A stretch of 64,000 nt of DNA from Chinchilla lanigera (taxonomy: Eukaryota > Chordata > Mammalia > Rodentia > Chinchillidae): assembly GCF_000276665.1 (NCBI RefSeq), contig NW_004955469.1, forward strand, positions 10,266,413 through 10,330,412, given 5' to 3'. The translations under genes were made by a program, and so were the position numbers. The notes beneath the pieces are model-generated. The model was not told the DNA's origin, searched no databases, and worked only from the letters and a program-made list of their open reading frames with translations. Numbering within the stretch: the stretch's first letter is position 1; the number at the start of each line of letters is the position of its first letter. Of this stretch, positions 25,912-52,752 are shown piece by piece.

Positions 25912-26601
25912 TCCTTCTCTAACTCTGCCCAAACCTTTCTAAACAGCTTCACCATTAAGGCCTTTTCTTTGAACCACCTGGGTTGAAATTTGCCTTCTGA
26001 TGGCCCCTTGACCCAGTTATAAGTCACTGGACAAATAGAAGCACTTTTACGTGAAACAGTTATCAATTATAAGATGCATCTGGCCTTTACAAATGATAAA
26101 TCATCAAAATGTATGACTTCTATAAAGAAATGATGGTGTCTTTGTTCAGGAATGATGGATAGATGTCAGTTTATCATTAAGAAGTCAAATTTGCTCCTAA
26201 ACCTTCAAGGGTGACAGAGCACTAGGTTTAAGGTGAGATGAGATGGCTTTGAGTTCAGCCTCTGCCACTCAGTCACAGGCTAAAAAAATCTTGAGGCAGT
26301 TGCTCTATCACTGTTCTTTCTTTGGCAATGCATTTGCCAGAGAGTATTCAGAGTGCTGTCCACATCCCTCACGGGTATGCTGTGTGTGAGGACAGTCAAG
26401 GCCATGTATGTGTATAGTGGATTGACAACTGGTGATCAACTTATAACCCCCAGCCGAACTGAGTAAGAGTGGTGCTGAGTGTGAGAGGCCCACCTGGGGA
26501 TTGTTGCCAGCAGCATAAGAGGCAGAACTGGAGAAGTTGGGCTGTTGGAAGCGAAGAAAGGCTGTTGGGAGCTGGTGGAAGCTGTAAGGAGCTGTTGGTT
26601 C

Positions 26602-27057
26602 TGTTGGAGGAGCTTGTCATGCTGGCTTTCCTAATGAACTCAGCTGTTTTCATCCTCTGAGGAGCTCAGGACTTTGTTGGCACTGAGAATGGCTTCGGTT
26701 CACTTTGGGAGAGCTCTGGTCCTCACCTTGAGCATCACTTCCTGGCTCCGGAGGGGAAGATGGTGCACTGCCAGTCTCTTGGAGAAGTTTGTTTTTTTGT
26801 TTTTTTTTTTTTTTTTTTGGTTTTTCTCCGGTACCGGGAACCGAACTCACAACCTTGCACTTGCCAGGCAGGCGCTTTTGCCGCTGAGCTAAATCCCCAG
26901 CCCCTCTTGGAGAAGTTTGTTGCGTTGGCTTTCCTGATGGGAACTCAGCTGCCTTCACCACTGGAGGAGCTCGGGACCTCACTGTTGCTGAGGATGGCTG
27001 TGGTACTTTTCAGGGGAGCTCTGGTTCTTACTTTGAGCATCGCTTCCTGGCTCCAGT
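26602..27057 (+). repeat. Diverged direct duplication of a ~150-bp unit, with ID between or within
   Basis: Copy A (about 26602-26755) and copy B (about 26904-27057) share, in order, GGCTTTCCT, ACTCAGCTG, GGAGCTC, GAGAATGGC/GAGGATGGC, GAGCTCTGGT, TTGAGCATC and TTCCTGGCTCC. An ID SINE sits at the start of copy B. The unit is not a recognised gene and may be part of an unidentified LTR-like repeat spanning about 26.45-27.35 kb. Confidence 0.65.
26794..26903 (-). repeat. ID SINE with perfect 18-bp target-site duplication
   Basis: Minus-strand ID with a long T run and the body GGTTTTTCTCCGGTACCGGG to GAGCTAAATCCCCAGCCC. CTCTTGGAGAAGTTTGTT is duplicated perfectly at 26776-26793 and 26904-26921. 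This and the intron 1 copy look like the youngest insertions in the window. Confidence 0.95.
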
Positions 27058-28199
27058 GCAGACCTCTCAGCCTGTTAGTACAGATCCTTCATCCCCTTGG
27101 CACAGACCAACTGACTTTTTGCCCTTTCCAGCGCAGATCCGTGAAACAGACTTGCATGAGATATTGTTATGGGCTCTAGGTCTTCAGCTGGACTCATGCA
27201 GGACATTTCCATGGTATCCAGGCCCTCAGCTGGATACCTTGGTCTTAGTGTGTGGACAGATTTCCTGCACTCTCTTGTATATCATTCTTTGGGTGACTAT
27301 TACGATCTTATAAAATATGTGCCCTGTATTATTGTTCTCCCTTGCAAAATATCCCCCAAACTGATAGGTCATCTCTCAAGTGCCAGACACTGGGCTGCAG
27401 GAACAAACTGGCAAAGGGTGCCAAGGGTGTCCCTGACAGCCAGAGAGGCCACGAGAAGCCAGCTCCACCTACCCTTTTGTCCCCACCCAGCACACCTCCT
27501 CCTTTTCCTCACTTGCATGACCTCTTCCAGAAGCTGAGTGATGGTGCTAGGGCTGGGGCTACTTATTCAGCTGAGAACTAAGGGACACTTGTAAGAGTAA
27601 GTTAAAGCCATCGCCAAAGGAAGCCCCTGCTTTCCCCAGACCAGAGAGAAAGACACTCTCACGTGGACGGCGGGTAATGCTGCGTCTAAGCAAGAGCCTG
27701 ATGTCAGAGAATCTCATCTGTACACTCAACTAGTCACAAACGCAACAATCAGTTCTCCTGGACAAACAACTGAAGCTCACTTTCTTTATCTGCTGCCGGG
27801 AATAGGACCCACCTCAAACGTTTGTCGTGAGCATTACGTGCTACAATGTTTTTTTGGTTAGGCCCTCAGTAAAGGTTCACCTTCATTCTTATCATTACCT
27901 GTTCTTGGGAACCAAAGGACCCTGGCTAACTGGGTGACCCCAGAACGGTTCCTTGCAAAAGGGGCTCACTGAACTGGGTCTGGAGACTGACTGCGTTCTT
28001 TGTTGGGCGCAGGTAGCTCCTCCGGTATCAGCTGAGGCAAGGGGAGGCCGGTCTGGAGGCAGCACGGGGGCGTACCCCTGAGCCTGGCGCTCAGGGACAG
28101 AAAGGTGAGGGCAGGCTGCAGTACGCAGGCCTCCCAGCGGGCAGACAAATCCAACCCGAGTTCTGGAGCAGGGCAAGGCTTGGATCAAAGCGCTCCGGA

Positions 28200-29100
28200 G
28201 GCAGGCCGGGGCGCACCAAAGGGAGGACAGCGACTTGCATCAGCACAGATTCCGTGATGCTCTGCAGACGTCTGGGGGCTGCTGGGCTTTACGGGAACCC
28301 ACAAGAAAGGAAAGGACCCGGGGAGAGGGCAACGCGGGGGCGGGAGAGGGCGCGAGGGTGCGCTCGCCCGCAGGCGCGCTCCCGGCGGCGCCTGCCCAGG
28401 GCTGGGCGCGCCCGGGACGGCGGAGGCCGCGAAGGAAGCTCCTGTTCTCCTTCCCCCTCCTTTCCCCCCCGCGTTACTGGAAGGACTGTGTGGGAGAGAC
28501 CCAGCGGCACCCGGATTTTTGAGCGCAGGATGGGGGAGGGTGGGGCAGCAGCTGCTGCTCAAAGGAAAACCAAAAGTGCGTTTTCGCGCCTCTCCAACAC
28601 GTTGTTGCTCTGGGGAGGACCCTGCGCGCCCGGCCGCGCCTCCCTTCACAGCCCCTCCAAGACCTCGCTAGGGCCCGCGTGGCGCGGGGAGGGAACTGGG
28701 AGGCGAGCAGGAAAGTGTCACGATTTCTTCCTCTATGCCCTGCGCCCGTCCCCACCCCCAGTTTTCTGGGTTTTGCTGCTGCCGCCGGGGAAGGGCTGAT
28801 CCGTTTTGCGTCAAAGGACTGCATTTACTCAGTCCTGCTGGGAGAGGCGCGTAAACACTCCGGCAGGCCAGGACGCAGGGATGAAAAAAGCCAAGCACCC
28901 ACGGCTGGTGCGCGTGTCCGCCGACCCCACACCCCTCGCCTGGGCCCGCGCAGTTGCAGGCTCTGCTGGGCGGGCAATGGCGGAGGTGCGAAGGGTCAGG
29001 CCGGCCTCACCCCGCCGCGCGCGCACGTCCTTGGGGATGGAGCTCAGAACAGAATGTGTTTTATAACTGTAAACAATGACCCCGAGTATTGTTTGGGATT
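28200..29100. promoter_or_regulatory. Second CpG-rich block, about 2.5 kb upstream of FOSL2 start
   Basis: A separate block is dense in CpG (28310-28440 and 28610-29040 especially), with runs such as GGCGCG and CGCGCG. It is separated from the main block by ordinary sequence with a MIR-like fragment. Nearby are a perfect TGTAAACA forkhead-type site at 29068-29075 and a TATATA at 29164-29169. It could be an alternative FOSL2 promoter, the start of a divergent non-coding RNA, or a CpG-rich enhancer. No coding exon is recognisable. Confidence 0.6.
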
Positions 29101-29511
29101 ACCGTATCTTGGGGCCCTTGGGGCGGCCAGATGCCGCCAGCCGTCCCGGAAACGCCAGCGCTTTATATAGAGCCCCGGGAAAGCTTTGAGTTCCCGGCTC
29201 TATTTTTCTTTCCTAGCAACGCCTCCACTTTGCAGATAAGGAAACTGAGGACTGGCACTGTGTGTGTTAGGGCGCATAGTGCTTCACAGTCCTCAGTGAA
29301 ATACCAACAACGTATCTTCCCCATTTGGTCATCCTAAGGACTCTGGGATACGGATGGCGCTACTTTACAAGTTGGTTAAACTGAGGCCAGTGCAGGCCCC
29401 GAACCAGAATCTTGACTCTTGGTACAGTGTGCATCTCTAGCCACACATCATCTCTGCAAGGCTGCAGCTCCAGAGCAGACAAAGGCCTTAGAAGGTCAGG
29501 TCTCAAACCCT

Positions 29512-29628
29512 TCATTATACAGGAGGAAAGTGAGACTCAGAGAGGTTAATGGACTCGCCCAAGCGCTACAGCTTGTAAATAGCACAACCCGGCGTCCGTA
29601 CTCCACGGTCTGTGCTCTTTACTCCGCG
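29512..29628 (-). repeat. MIR SINE fragment
   Basis: Minus-strand MIR: TATACAGGAGGAAAGTGAGA, CTCAGAGAGGTTAATGGAC, then GTCTGTGCTCTTTACTCC. It lies between the two CpG-rich blocks. Confidence 0.6.
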
Positions 29629-30035
29629 CCGGTCCCCTCCCAGCGAGGCGGGAAGACCCGAGTCCAGCTGCGCGCGCCCTGAACTTCGCTCCAAAGCAGC
29701 TGAGGACAACTTGGGGCACACCCTCGCTGGCCTCCCTCCTCCCTGTGTTGTTGTTCTTTAAAATTGTAACAGCCTGGAGTTTGCTTGTAAGGCCCGACTG
29801 GTCCTATTGGATGCGTCCTAAATGCCTGTTATAGAGGGCCACCAGAACGTCTTGACGGGTGAATTTTGTCTTCAAAGCTACCCCTAACAAATGAATTGTA
29901 GGACCGAAAAAAAATTAAAAAACAAAAAAGGGAAGCAGTGGGCAGCCCGCAGTGGGGAGAAAAATAAGCAGGCCAGCCCCGCCTGGCGGCGCCGCGCCGC
30001 GCCCCACCGAGACCCGTCCGCAGGGCGGCGCGGTA

Positions 30036-30185
30036 NNNNNNNNNNNNNNNNNNNNNNNNNNNNNNNNNNNNNNNNNNNNNNNNNNNNNNNNNNNNNNNNN
30101 NNNNNNNNNNNNNNNNNNNNNNNNNNNNNNNNNNNNNNNNNNNNNNNNNNNNNNNNNNNNNNNNNNNNNNNNNNNNNNNNNNNNN
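30036..30185. other. Assembly gap (150 N)
   Basis: A run of 150 N lies inside extremely GC-rich sequence just upstream of the FOSL2 promoter. Its flanks are rich in GCGCCGC and GGCGGC, typical of short-read dropout. The true length is unknown, and open frames drawn across it are meaningless. Confidence 0.99.
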
Positions 30186-30364
30186 CCTGGCCTCGCGGTG
30201 GCGCCGCGCTGAGCCGCCCGTCTCGTCCTCAGGACTGTGATTGTTTTCTAAAACCCCGAGTCGAGGCCGCGCGGCCGCTCTCGGGGCCCCGCCCCGCGCC
30301 CCTTCCTGAGGCGGGGGGAGGCCGCGGCGCGCCGGGGAGCGGGCAAGGGAATCCCTCTCCCTCC

Positions 30365-30371
30365 ACGTCAC
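30365..30371 (+). promoter_or_regulatory. CRE half-site / ACGTCAC element
   Basis: An ACGTCAC sequence (reverse complement GTGACGT) lies in the CpG-rich promoter between the assembly gap and the TRE. It is a possible ATF/CREB site. The evidence is the short motif only. Confidence 0.3.
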
Positions 30372-30712
30372 CCGAAAGCGAGGAACCCCGCACTCGCGTC
30401 CTCTAACGCAAATGACCATCTTTGGCAACGTGAGCCAGTGGAACAGACCAAGGGCGCTGGGCCCGGAGGGGTGGGAAGGGCCAGGGCTACCTCGGCTCCC
30501 TCAAACCGCGCGAGCCACCCGCTTCCACCCTCGCCACCGCCTTCCTTCCTCGCGCGGGGTGTGTGGCTGGCGTCAGCGCGGCCGCGAGCCGGGGCCTGGA
30601 GGGAGCGTTGCGCCCGCCTCCTCCCCTCCCGCGCTCTTCCTCCTCCTCCTCCTCCTCGGCCCCCACCCCCCGCCTCCTCGCGCGCTCCTCCCTACGAGGT
30701 GGAGTCTCGGGT

Positions 30713-30720
30713 TGACGTGA
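30713..30720 (+). promoter_or_regulatory. CRE-like site TGACGTGA
   Basis: This matches the CRE consensus TGACGTCA at 7 of 8 positions with an intact TGACG core. It lies in the CpG-rich region 63 bp before the TRE at 30783 and about 870 bp before the ATG. CREB/ATF input is typical of immediate-early FOS-family promoters; its use here is inferred. Confidence 0.5.
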
Positions 30721-30782
30721 GTGAATCCATGTGGTAGGGGCTGGAGAATAAAGAGTGTGGAGTTGAACTCGTGCCATTGTAG

Positions 30783-30789
30783 TGACTCA
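30783..30789 (+). promoter_or_regulatory. AP-1 / TRE site TGACTCA in FOSL2 promoter
   Basis: A perfect consensus TRE lies just before the purine-rich start of the putative leader. Fos-related genes are known to be induced by AP-1, so this is a likely autoregulatory element. Its position about 800 bp before the ATG, close to the presumed start, supports function, but this is not tested. Confidence 0.6.
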
Positions 30790-30799
30790 TCTCGGGCAG

Positions 30800-31584
30800 A
30801 GCGCAGGGGCTCCGAGCGAACCAGAGAGCGAGCGGTGCTCGGCAGGGACAGAGAGAGAGAGAGGGCGAGGCGCGGACGCGCGAGGCGGGCGCGTCCGGGA
30901 GCGGACGCCGGCGAGGGGTGCAGTCGGGGCGCGGGGCGCAGGGCCGCGTCCCTCTCACCGGCGCAGCTCGAAGCCCACCGGCCGCTGTCCCTCGGGCGCG
31001 CTCGTCTGCGCGGCACCGGCGCACGCCGCCTTCAAATCAAGTGTCCGAGCGCTCCGAAACTCAGGCGGAGAGCCGGCCACAGGAAGTTTATTCTCGGGCT
31101 CCTTTTCTAAAAGGAGGAAACAGAAGTTTCTCCAAGCCGCCAGCCTTTCTTTTCGCCTTTTTCTGGCCCTCTCTACAATCCGGGGACCCCAGATCTGACA
31201 GGCGAGGCTCGCCGGGCTCCTATTCAGTTTTCATTTCCAATTTTTCTTTGGGTCGTCGGTCGCGGCTCAGCTCCGGCTGCGCGCGGGGGCGGGAGGGTGC
31301 GCGCAAGGGAGGGACCGAGGGACCGGCGACCTTTTAGAGGGAGGGACCGGGTGGACAACTGGTCCCGCGGCGCTCGCAGAGCAGGAAAGAAGTGCGGTGC
31401 AAGGCGCTGGGAGACACTTCCCGGGTGTCGCCACTTCGCGGCCCGCTCCCGCCGGCGTTGGGGAAAGTCCGGGAGCGAAGACCGCGGCCGGCGGACCAGC
31501 GAGCGCGCAGCAGCCTGAGCGCGGCCGCGGCGAGGGCGGGGAAAGAAAAACACCCTGTTTCCTCTCCGGCCCCCACCGCGGATC
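30800..31584 (+). other. FOSL2: FOSL2 5' leader (start approximate)
   Basis: This GC-rich sequence runs directly into the FOSL2 ATG. From 30732 to 31584 there is no ATG on the + strand, so any transcript starting here uses the Fra-2 ATG first. The transcription start was not determined; I infer it lies shortly after the TRE at 30783. A GA repeat lies at about 30850-30863. Much of the segment is rich in CpG and G runs (for example about 31285-31350), so a structured leader is likely. Confidence 0.6.
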
Positions 31585-48005
<16,421 letters not shown>

Positions 48006-51000
48006 CCCCGTGCTCCTTACAGCTCTGGAGGGGTCCTCATCACTGCCTCCTTCCCAGGGACCAGCATGTTCCAGCGCTCCAGGGCCGTGAGGACAAGAGG
48101 GGGCCTGCTAGGGAGCTTCCAGGCTCTGGGGGACCCAGGTGGGACTTGATGGTGAGGTGTTCGAGGACTTGGTTGATCTCTTGGAAGTCCCAGGATCTTC
48201 TCTTCTCCGTCATTCATCTTGGAAGCAAATCCTCTTTCTTGAAAAGCCATGGAGAGCTTGGTTTGGTGGCTTCTGAAGAGCCTGGAGCTGGCCTGGACAG
48301 TTCTTGTCCCTTTGTCATGCTGTTGTCTCTGGAGTGATGGTGTCTCTCCCTGCCCCACCAAGCATGCTCAGTGCCTTTGGTTTTGCCCCCCCTTGACTTG
48401 CCCCATCCTTCCCCAGTGTTGGTTTTACTTCTTCTTGATTTTTATCAAATTTGCCATGACATTTCACCGGGGTAATCTGGATATTAAAACTCTTCATTTC
48501 TGGAGATGGGGCAGCAGGTGACTCTTCTGCTGGGGCTGACTGGTCCAGAAGGGGACAAAGTGCAATACAGAACCTTCCCTCCCCGACACTCCCCTCGGCA
48601 CTGCCATCACCAGAACCACCAGCAGGGTTCTCTGAGCTCCCCGGAAATGCCACCATCACCAAGAGGCCCGAAGGACCCTTCCTTCTCACCCTCAGTGACA
48701 GCTTTCGGAGGATCGACGTGGCCAGAAGAAAGGGTGTGAGTGAGATGGCGGGCACAGTCTGGGTGTGCCAAGTGCCTAATTACCAGGCCAGAAGTAGTGC
48801 CAACAAAGCCACATGGGTGTCCCAGACAGCTTCCCTTCCCCTGGTGTCTTGAGCAGGGCGTCTCCTGTAATTACTGCCTCACCATTGTGCCCCTGGACCC
48901 TTCTCTCCAGACTGGGGAGGCGTTCCTCCCTCAGAACCACACATCACTCCAGGCCTGCTGGCCTCCACCCTTCCCTGGCTTTCATGGTGACGCCACCCAT
49001 GGAGATTTAATGAGCTTGGGGCTGGACCCTCCCCAGATTGCAGCAGGTGACTCCTCCCCAAGCCTCAGAGGATGGAAGGGCCCAGGATGGGACTGGGAGA
49101 AGGAAGGCTGTCCCTGGGGTGGTGTCAGCAGTGGCAGCAGCCCGGCACCCAGTCTGCCCTGCCTGACCTGGCCACGCATATCTGAAGTGCTGTGCCCTGT
49201 CTGGCCTCTGTGGTCATTGCCACCTGATTCAGGAGTGAATGCTGTTTCTTCACACTCCCTTGCCTCACCCCAGGGTGCCCTTCTGGCCCCATGGTCAACA
49301 AGCTGCACACAGTTAGCCGCACGCTGGGGCTTGCAGCTTGTGCACCATCTGACTGTCTGTTGTCTTTCCAGCTGCTGAAATCAGAGCTAGGATGTGTGGC
49401 TTCCCGCTGCAGGAGAGCTGCCCCTTCCTGTGGGCCTCCTGACCTTCAGCAAGAGCACAACGCAGCGTGGCTGCTTCCCAGCCCTGAGCCCTTCCTCCCC
49501 AGAGCATGGTGATCTCTGTCCTGGGAAGTGGCTTCTTGTCCCTCTGGCCTCCACAGGGCTAGTGCTCTGAGGGAGAATCCATTGGTGATCCGGCTCTAGA
49601 GATCATTGTCCACCCACTTAAAATGGTATCAATGCTATTTTAATCAAGCCCAGTGGCATTTAAATTTCCAACTGGAGAGAGCAGAGACGGCTTCTCAGCC
49701 CTGCTCCTTTCACACCCCTAGGCGTGCACTAGAAAGGAGGAAGAGCCATATGCTTAAAATACACAGCCTAGCAGGGTTGGAATTGACGTGTGCAAGGGTC
49801 AGCCACCTAGAGAGAGGAGAGTAAAAGAGAAAAGATTTTGTTCAAGATACTTTGAACGCATTCTTTCCCGTGTTACCTGGCTGCCTTCTGGTTTCCAGGG
49901 CCTCTGAGAAGGGCGCTCCTAAGAAGACTGGCCAACTGACTTCCTGATCTCAGATTAATCAAAGAAGCCAGAGGCAGCCAGGAGTAGCAGGAGATGGGCA
50001 AAGAAAACTGGGTGCTTTGAGCTTGGAAAGGCTTAATCATCTCAGGTGGTATTTGTAGCCAGGTGGGAGTTACTTGCTTCTTTGTGCATATAGCTACATC
50101 CCAAATGAAGCTGTTTTCTGGCCTGTTTTTTCTAAAAGCCCCTTTATGCCCCACTGTGTGCTGCATGGATTCCCGTGCAGATCACAGTCTGTGACTTGGA
50201 GGCAAGCTGGACATTCCTGAGCCAGAGTTTGGCTTTGGTTCAGATTTCAAGCCCCACTGGTATTGGAACCAGCCAGCCCTCGGGACTTAAGAGGCCTCTG
50301 ACTTTCAGCCCTTCACGGACCTCTTGCTTTGTCCTAGGAGGATATTTGGCTTCCCCAGAGCCAGCGGTTATTTGGGGAAGGCTGCATATTCACACCTGAG
50401 TCGTGAGTGCATCCTCAGTTCTCGTCCTCCTGGCTCACTCTCCAAGTTCACTCGCATACACATCCTTGCTCCAGCATCACCAGATGCCCGGCCTGCTGCT
50501 CGCCCCTCCACGGTTCCAGCTAAGGGAACGGCTGCAGTGGGGATTCCTTTGTGCTTGGGCAAGGAATTGCTCTGCCTCCCTGTGAACTCGGCCGTGAGGC
50601 AGCTGTGTGGACTCCAGCTGTGCTGCACGCAGCTCTGGGATGCACACTGCAGGCACTCCTCGATTGGCTAGTGTGACACACACTCCTCATGGCCACCTGG
50701 CTGGCCTCTCTGGGAACAGTCCTCCCCTTGGCCGGGTCGCTGGGTGGCTGGGGACAGGAAAGAAAACAGATCCCAGGTGATGCATAGAAAATTTCCAGAG
50801 CCAGCTCCAAGCAGAGAATTCCCTGGGGGTGGAAGTTGTTGTGAAAGAGTCATCATTCTGTCTGTTGGGAGGCCAGATGTTCCCAGTGTGGCCAGTCACA
50901 CAAGCATCTCAAAGCCAAGAGCCATCCGGGGCTGCTGCTTTTCTTAGCCTTTGGGGAAAGAAGTCTCTGTTCCCACCTGACTCCAAGTGTCATGAGGGGG

Positions 51001-51560
51001 CCAACCTGTCTGGAGCATGGGAGCTCATTTCTCCCTTTTCCTTGATGGACCAACAGTGCTCCTTGCAATCTTGCCGTGCAACAATGAGGTTGATTTCCTT
51101 CCCTGATCAGACATCCATGTGGCCCCTTAAGAAGGAAAAGAATAAGCACCTGCGATGCGCCAGGCACTGTTAGGCACTTTCATATTTATCCCCTTCAGGA
51201 TGAGATTAAGGGATAAAGGAATCCCCTTATAAAAGGCCCCCAAGTAGTGGCTAAACAAAAACACTTGGAGGTGAGAAGGTCTTTCTCCAAAGACCCAAGG
51301 TAAGATTGCTGTTAGTCTGAAGTTTGTTCTCAAAGACCCATCCCCTATGGTATCTGCCCTCCTCCTTGTGCTCAGCCTGTGCTCCTTTGTACTCCTCAGA
51401 TGGCTGGAGGGGTGACCTGAGTCTTTATAGAATTGTGGACCAATGGGATATTGGTGTGTATAACTTTCTTTTTAAACTTAAGTAAAGGGGTCTTGCTATG
51501 TTCTGCTTGTTGAGTCTTGGCATTCATCTTAAAAGCCAGCATCTCACTATTTATTGACAG

Positions 51561-51612
51561 GTGTATGTGTGTGTGTGTGTGTGTGCGTGTGTGTGCGTGT
51601 GTGTATGTGTGT
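51561..51612. repeat. (TG)n microsatellite, interrupted
   Basis: A TG tract interrupted by GC and AT dinucleotides lies within the FOSL2 3' UTR, just 5' of the AU-rich element region. Confidence 0.95.
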
Positions 51613-51838
51613 GCACGCATATATGTGTTTTTCCAGGTGTGCTTGTGTTTTGCAGCTTTTTGGAAGGAAACCCAGTCACCCCACTACTAATTTGGCATCT
51701 TCTCATGCTTCTTGTGTTTTTGGCCACATGTCAACAAAGGGTTTTAATTTTCTAATGCTGACAACACGTTCAGGAGGGATAGTGTCAGATTTTGATGGGG
51801 AAGGGGGCATGAGAAGGGAAGGGGGAAAAGAAATGGAC

Positions 51839-51866
51839 ATTTATTTTATTATTTATTTTAAATGTT
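51839..51866 (+). promoter_or_regulatory. FOSL2: AU-rich element cluster in FOSL2 3' UTR
   Basis: This A/T-only tract has ATTTA pentamers at 51839 and 51851 joined by TTATTTTATT. Such elements recruit TTP/AUF1/HuR-type factors and cause rapid decay of Fos-family mRNAs. Further single ATTTA motifs lie at 51549 and 52163. Confidence 0.6.
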
Positions 51867-52746
51867 TACATCTTTGTGTTGTACCAAGCCTGAATAGAAA
51901 CATAGCATTAAAATATTCAGTTGTTTTCCTCTCTCTCATTTTCTTCTTTAAAAACTTGCAATAATTTTGCTTTTTTGTCTCCCAAGTGATTTGTGACATG
52001 TGCTGTATAAACTGTATAAAAAGGTTCTGTTTCTAAAGGTGGGCTGTCATTCCTCTGGGGACAGTGGCTGTCAAGAAATATACATTGTAAGAGGACACAG
52101 TGAAAGACCCTGCCCTGTTCCTCAAAAATTACTTTCTCTGCTATGATTAAAAAAATTATTCCATTTATTTTAGTTTGTGGTCACTTGATTTTGAGGAAGA
52201 AAATATTTGACTTTGTATAAAGACTAGGTATCAGGTGTCTTTTGCAGTGGGAGATGTATATAATAGTATTTTGGTATATAGTGGAAACCCACAAGCTTTG
52301 TGCATTTGTATTTGAGATACGTTGATGATGTGGAGTGAAGTCTACTATTAGACCCTGGAGGCAAACAAGTTGTACAAGGTTTCTGTAGCTCTGTGGGGAA
52401 CTTGATTACCTTTCTGGGCACCTTTTTTCCTGAGTTTTAAAAAAGTAATGGTGAAATGGTCCGATCTCTTACATTGACCTTTCCAGGTAGGATTGTGAGC
52501 CCAAAATCTTTGTGTAGTTTTGAAAATTGAGGAGTAGCTCTGCTCGGAAGCATCTCTGGTGGTATTTGTTGTTGTTTTGTTCTGTTGTTTTACTGTATGT
52601 AACACAAGCCTACAGTATTTGCACTAAAGAAAGCTTGTTAGAAAAAGCTTGCTGCTATGGAAGAAAGAACATATTAAAACATTTTTCCCTCGCGGTATTT
52701 TTTTTTTTGTTAGCTTTTCCACTTTCCGTTGAGTAGCATTTTGTAG

Positions 52747-52752
52747 AATAAA
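52747..52752 (+). terminator. FOSL2: FOSL2 polyadenylation signal AATAAA
   Basis: A canonical hexamer sits at the end of the AT-rich terminal 3' UTR. It is followed within about 25 bases by a plausible cleavage region and then a T-rich downstream stretch (52785-52820). It is the first AATAAA I see after the stop codon. Confidence 0.8.

Larger units (their letters stand above)
1..28199. other. Upstream intergenic region
   Basis: I recognise no conserved coding exon here. It holds fossil SINE and LINE copies (listed separately), microsatellites and long stretches of unique-looking sequence, with a GC-rich patch at 14.3-14.75 kb. In human the next gene upstream is BABAM2, tens of kb away, so an exon-free region is expected. 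Open frames in it are short and show no family resemblance. Confidence 0.7.

Noticed and set aside
28185..29170. Several 150-180 codon frames on both strands
   Set aside because: All lie in the CpG-rich block, where stops are rare, and overlapping frames on both strands are equally open. No homology was recognised.
29829..30428. Frames of 171-199 codons spanning the N gap
   Set aside because: They exist only because N codons do not break the frame.
30729..30737. Tiny upstream ORF (ATG TGG TAG)
   Set aside because: It lies upstream of the TRE and probably outside the transcript.
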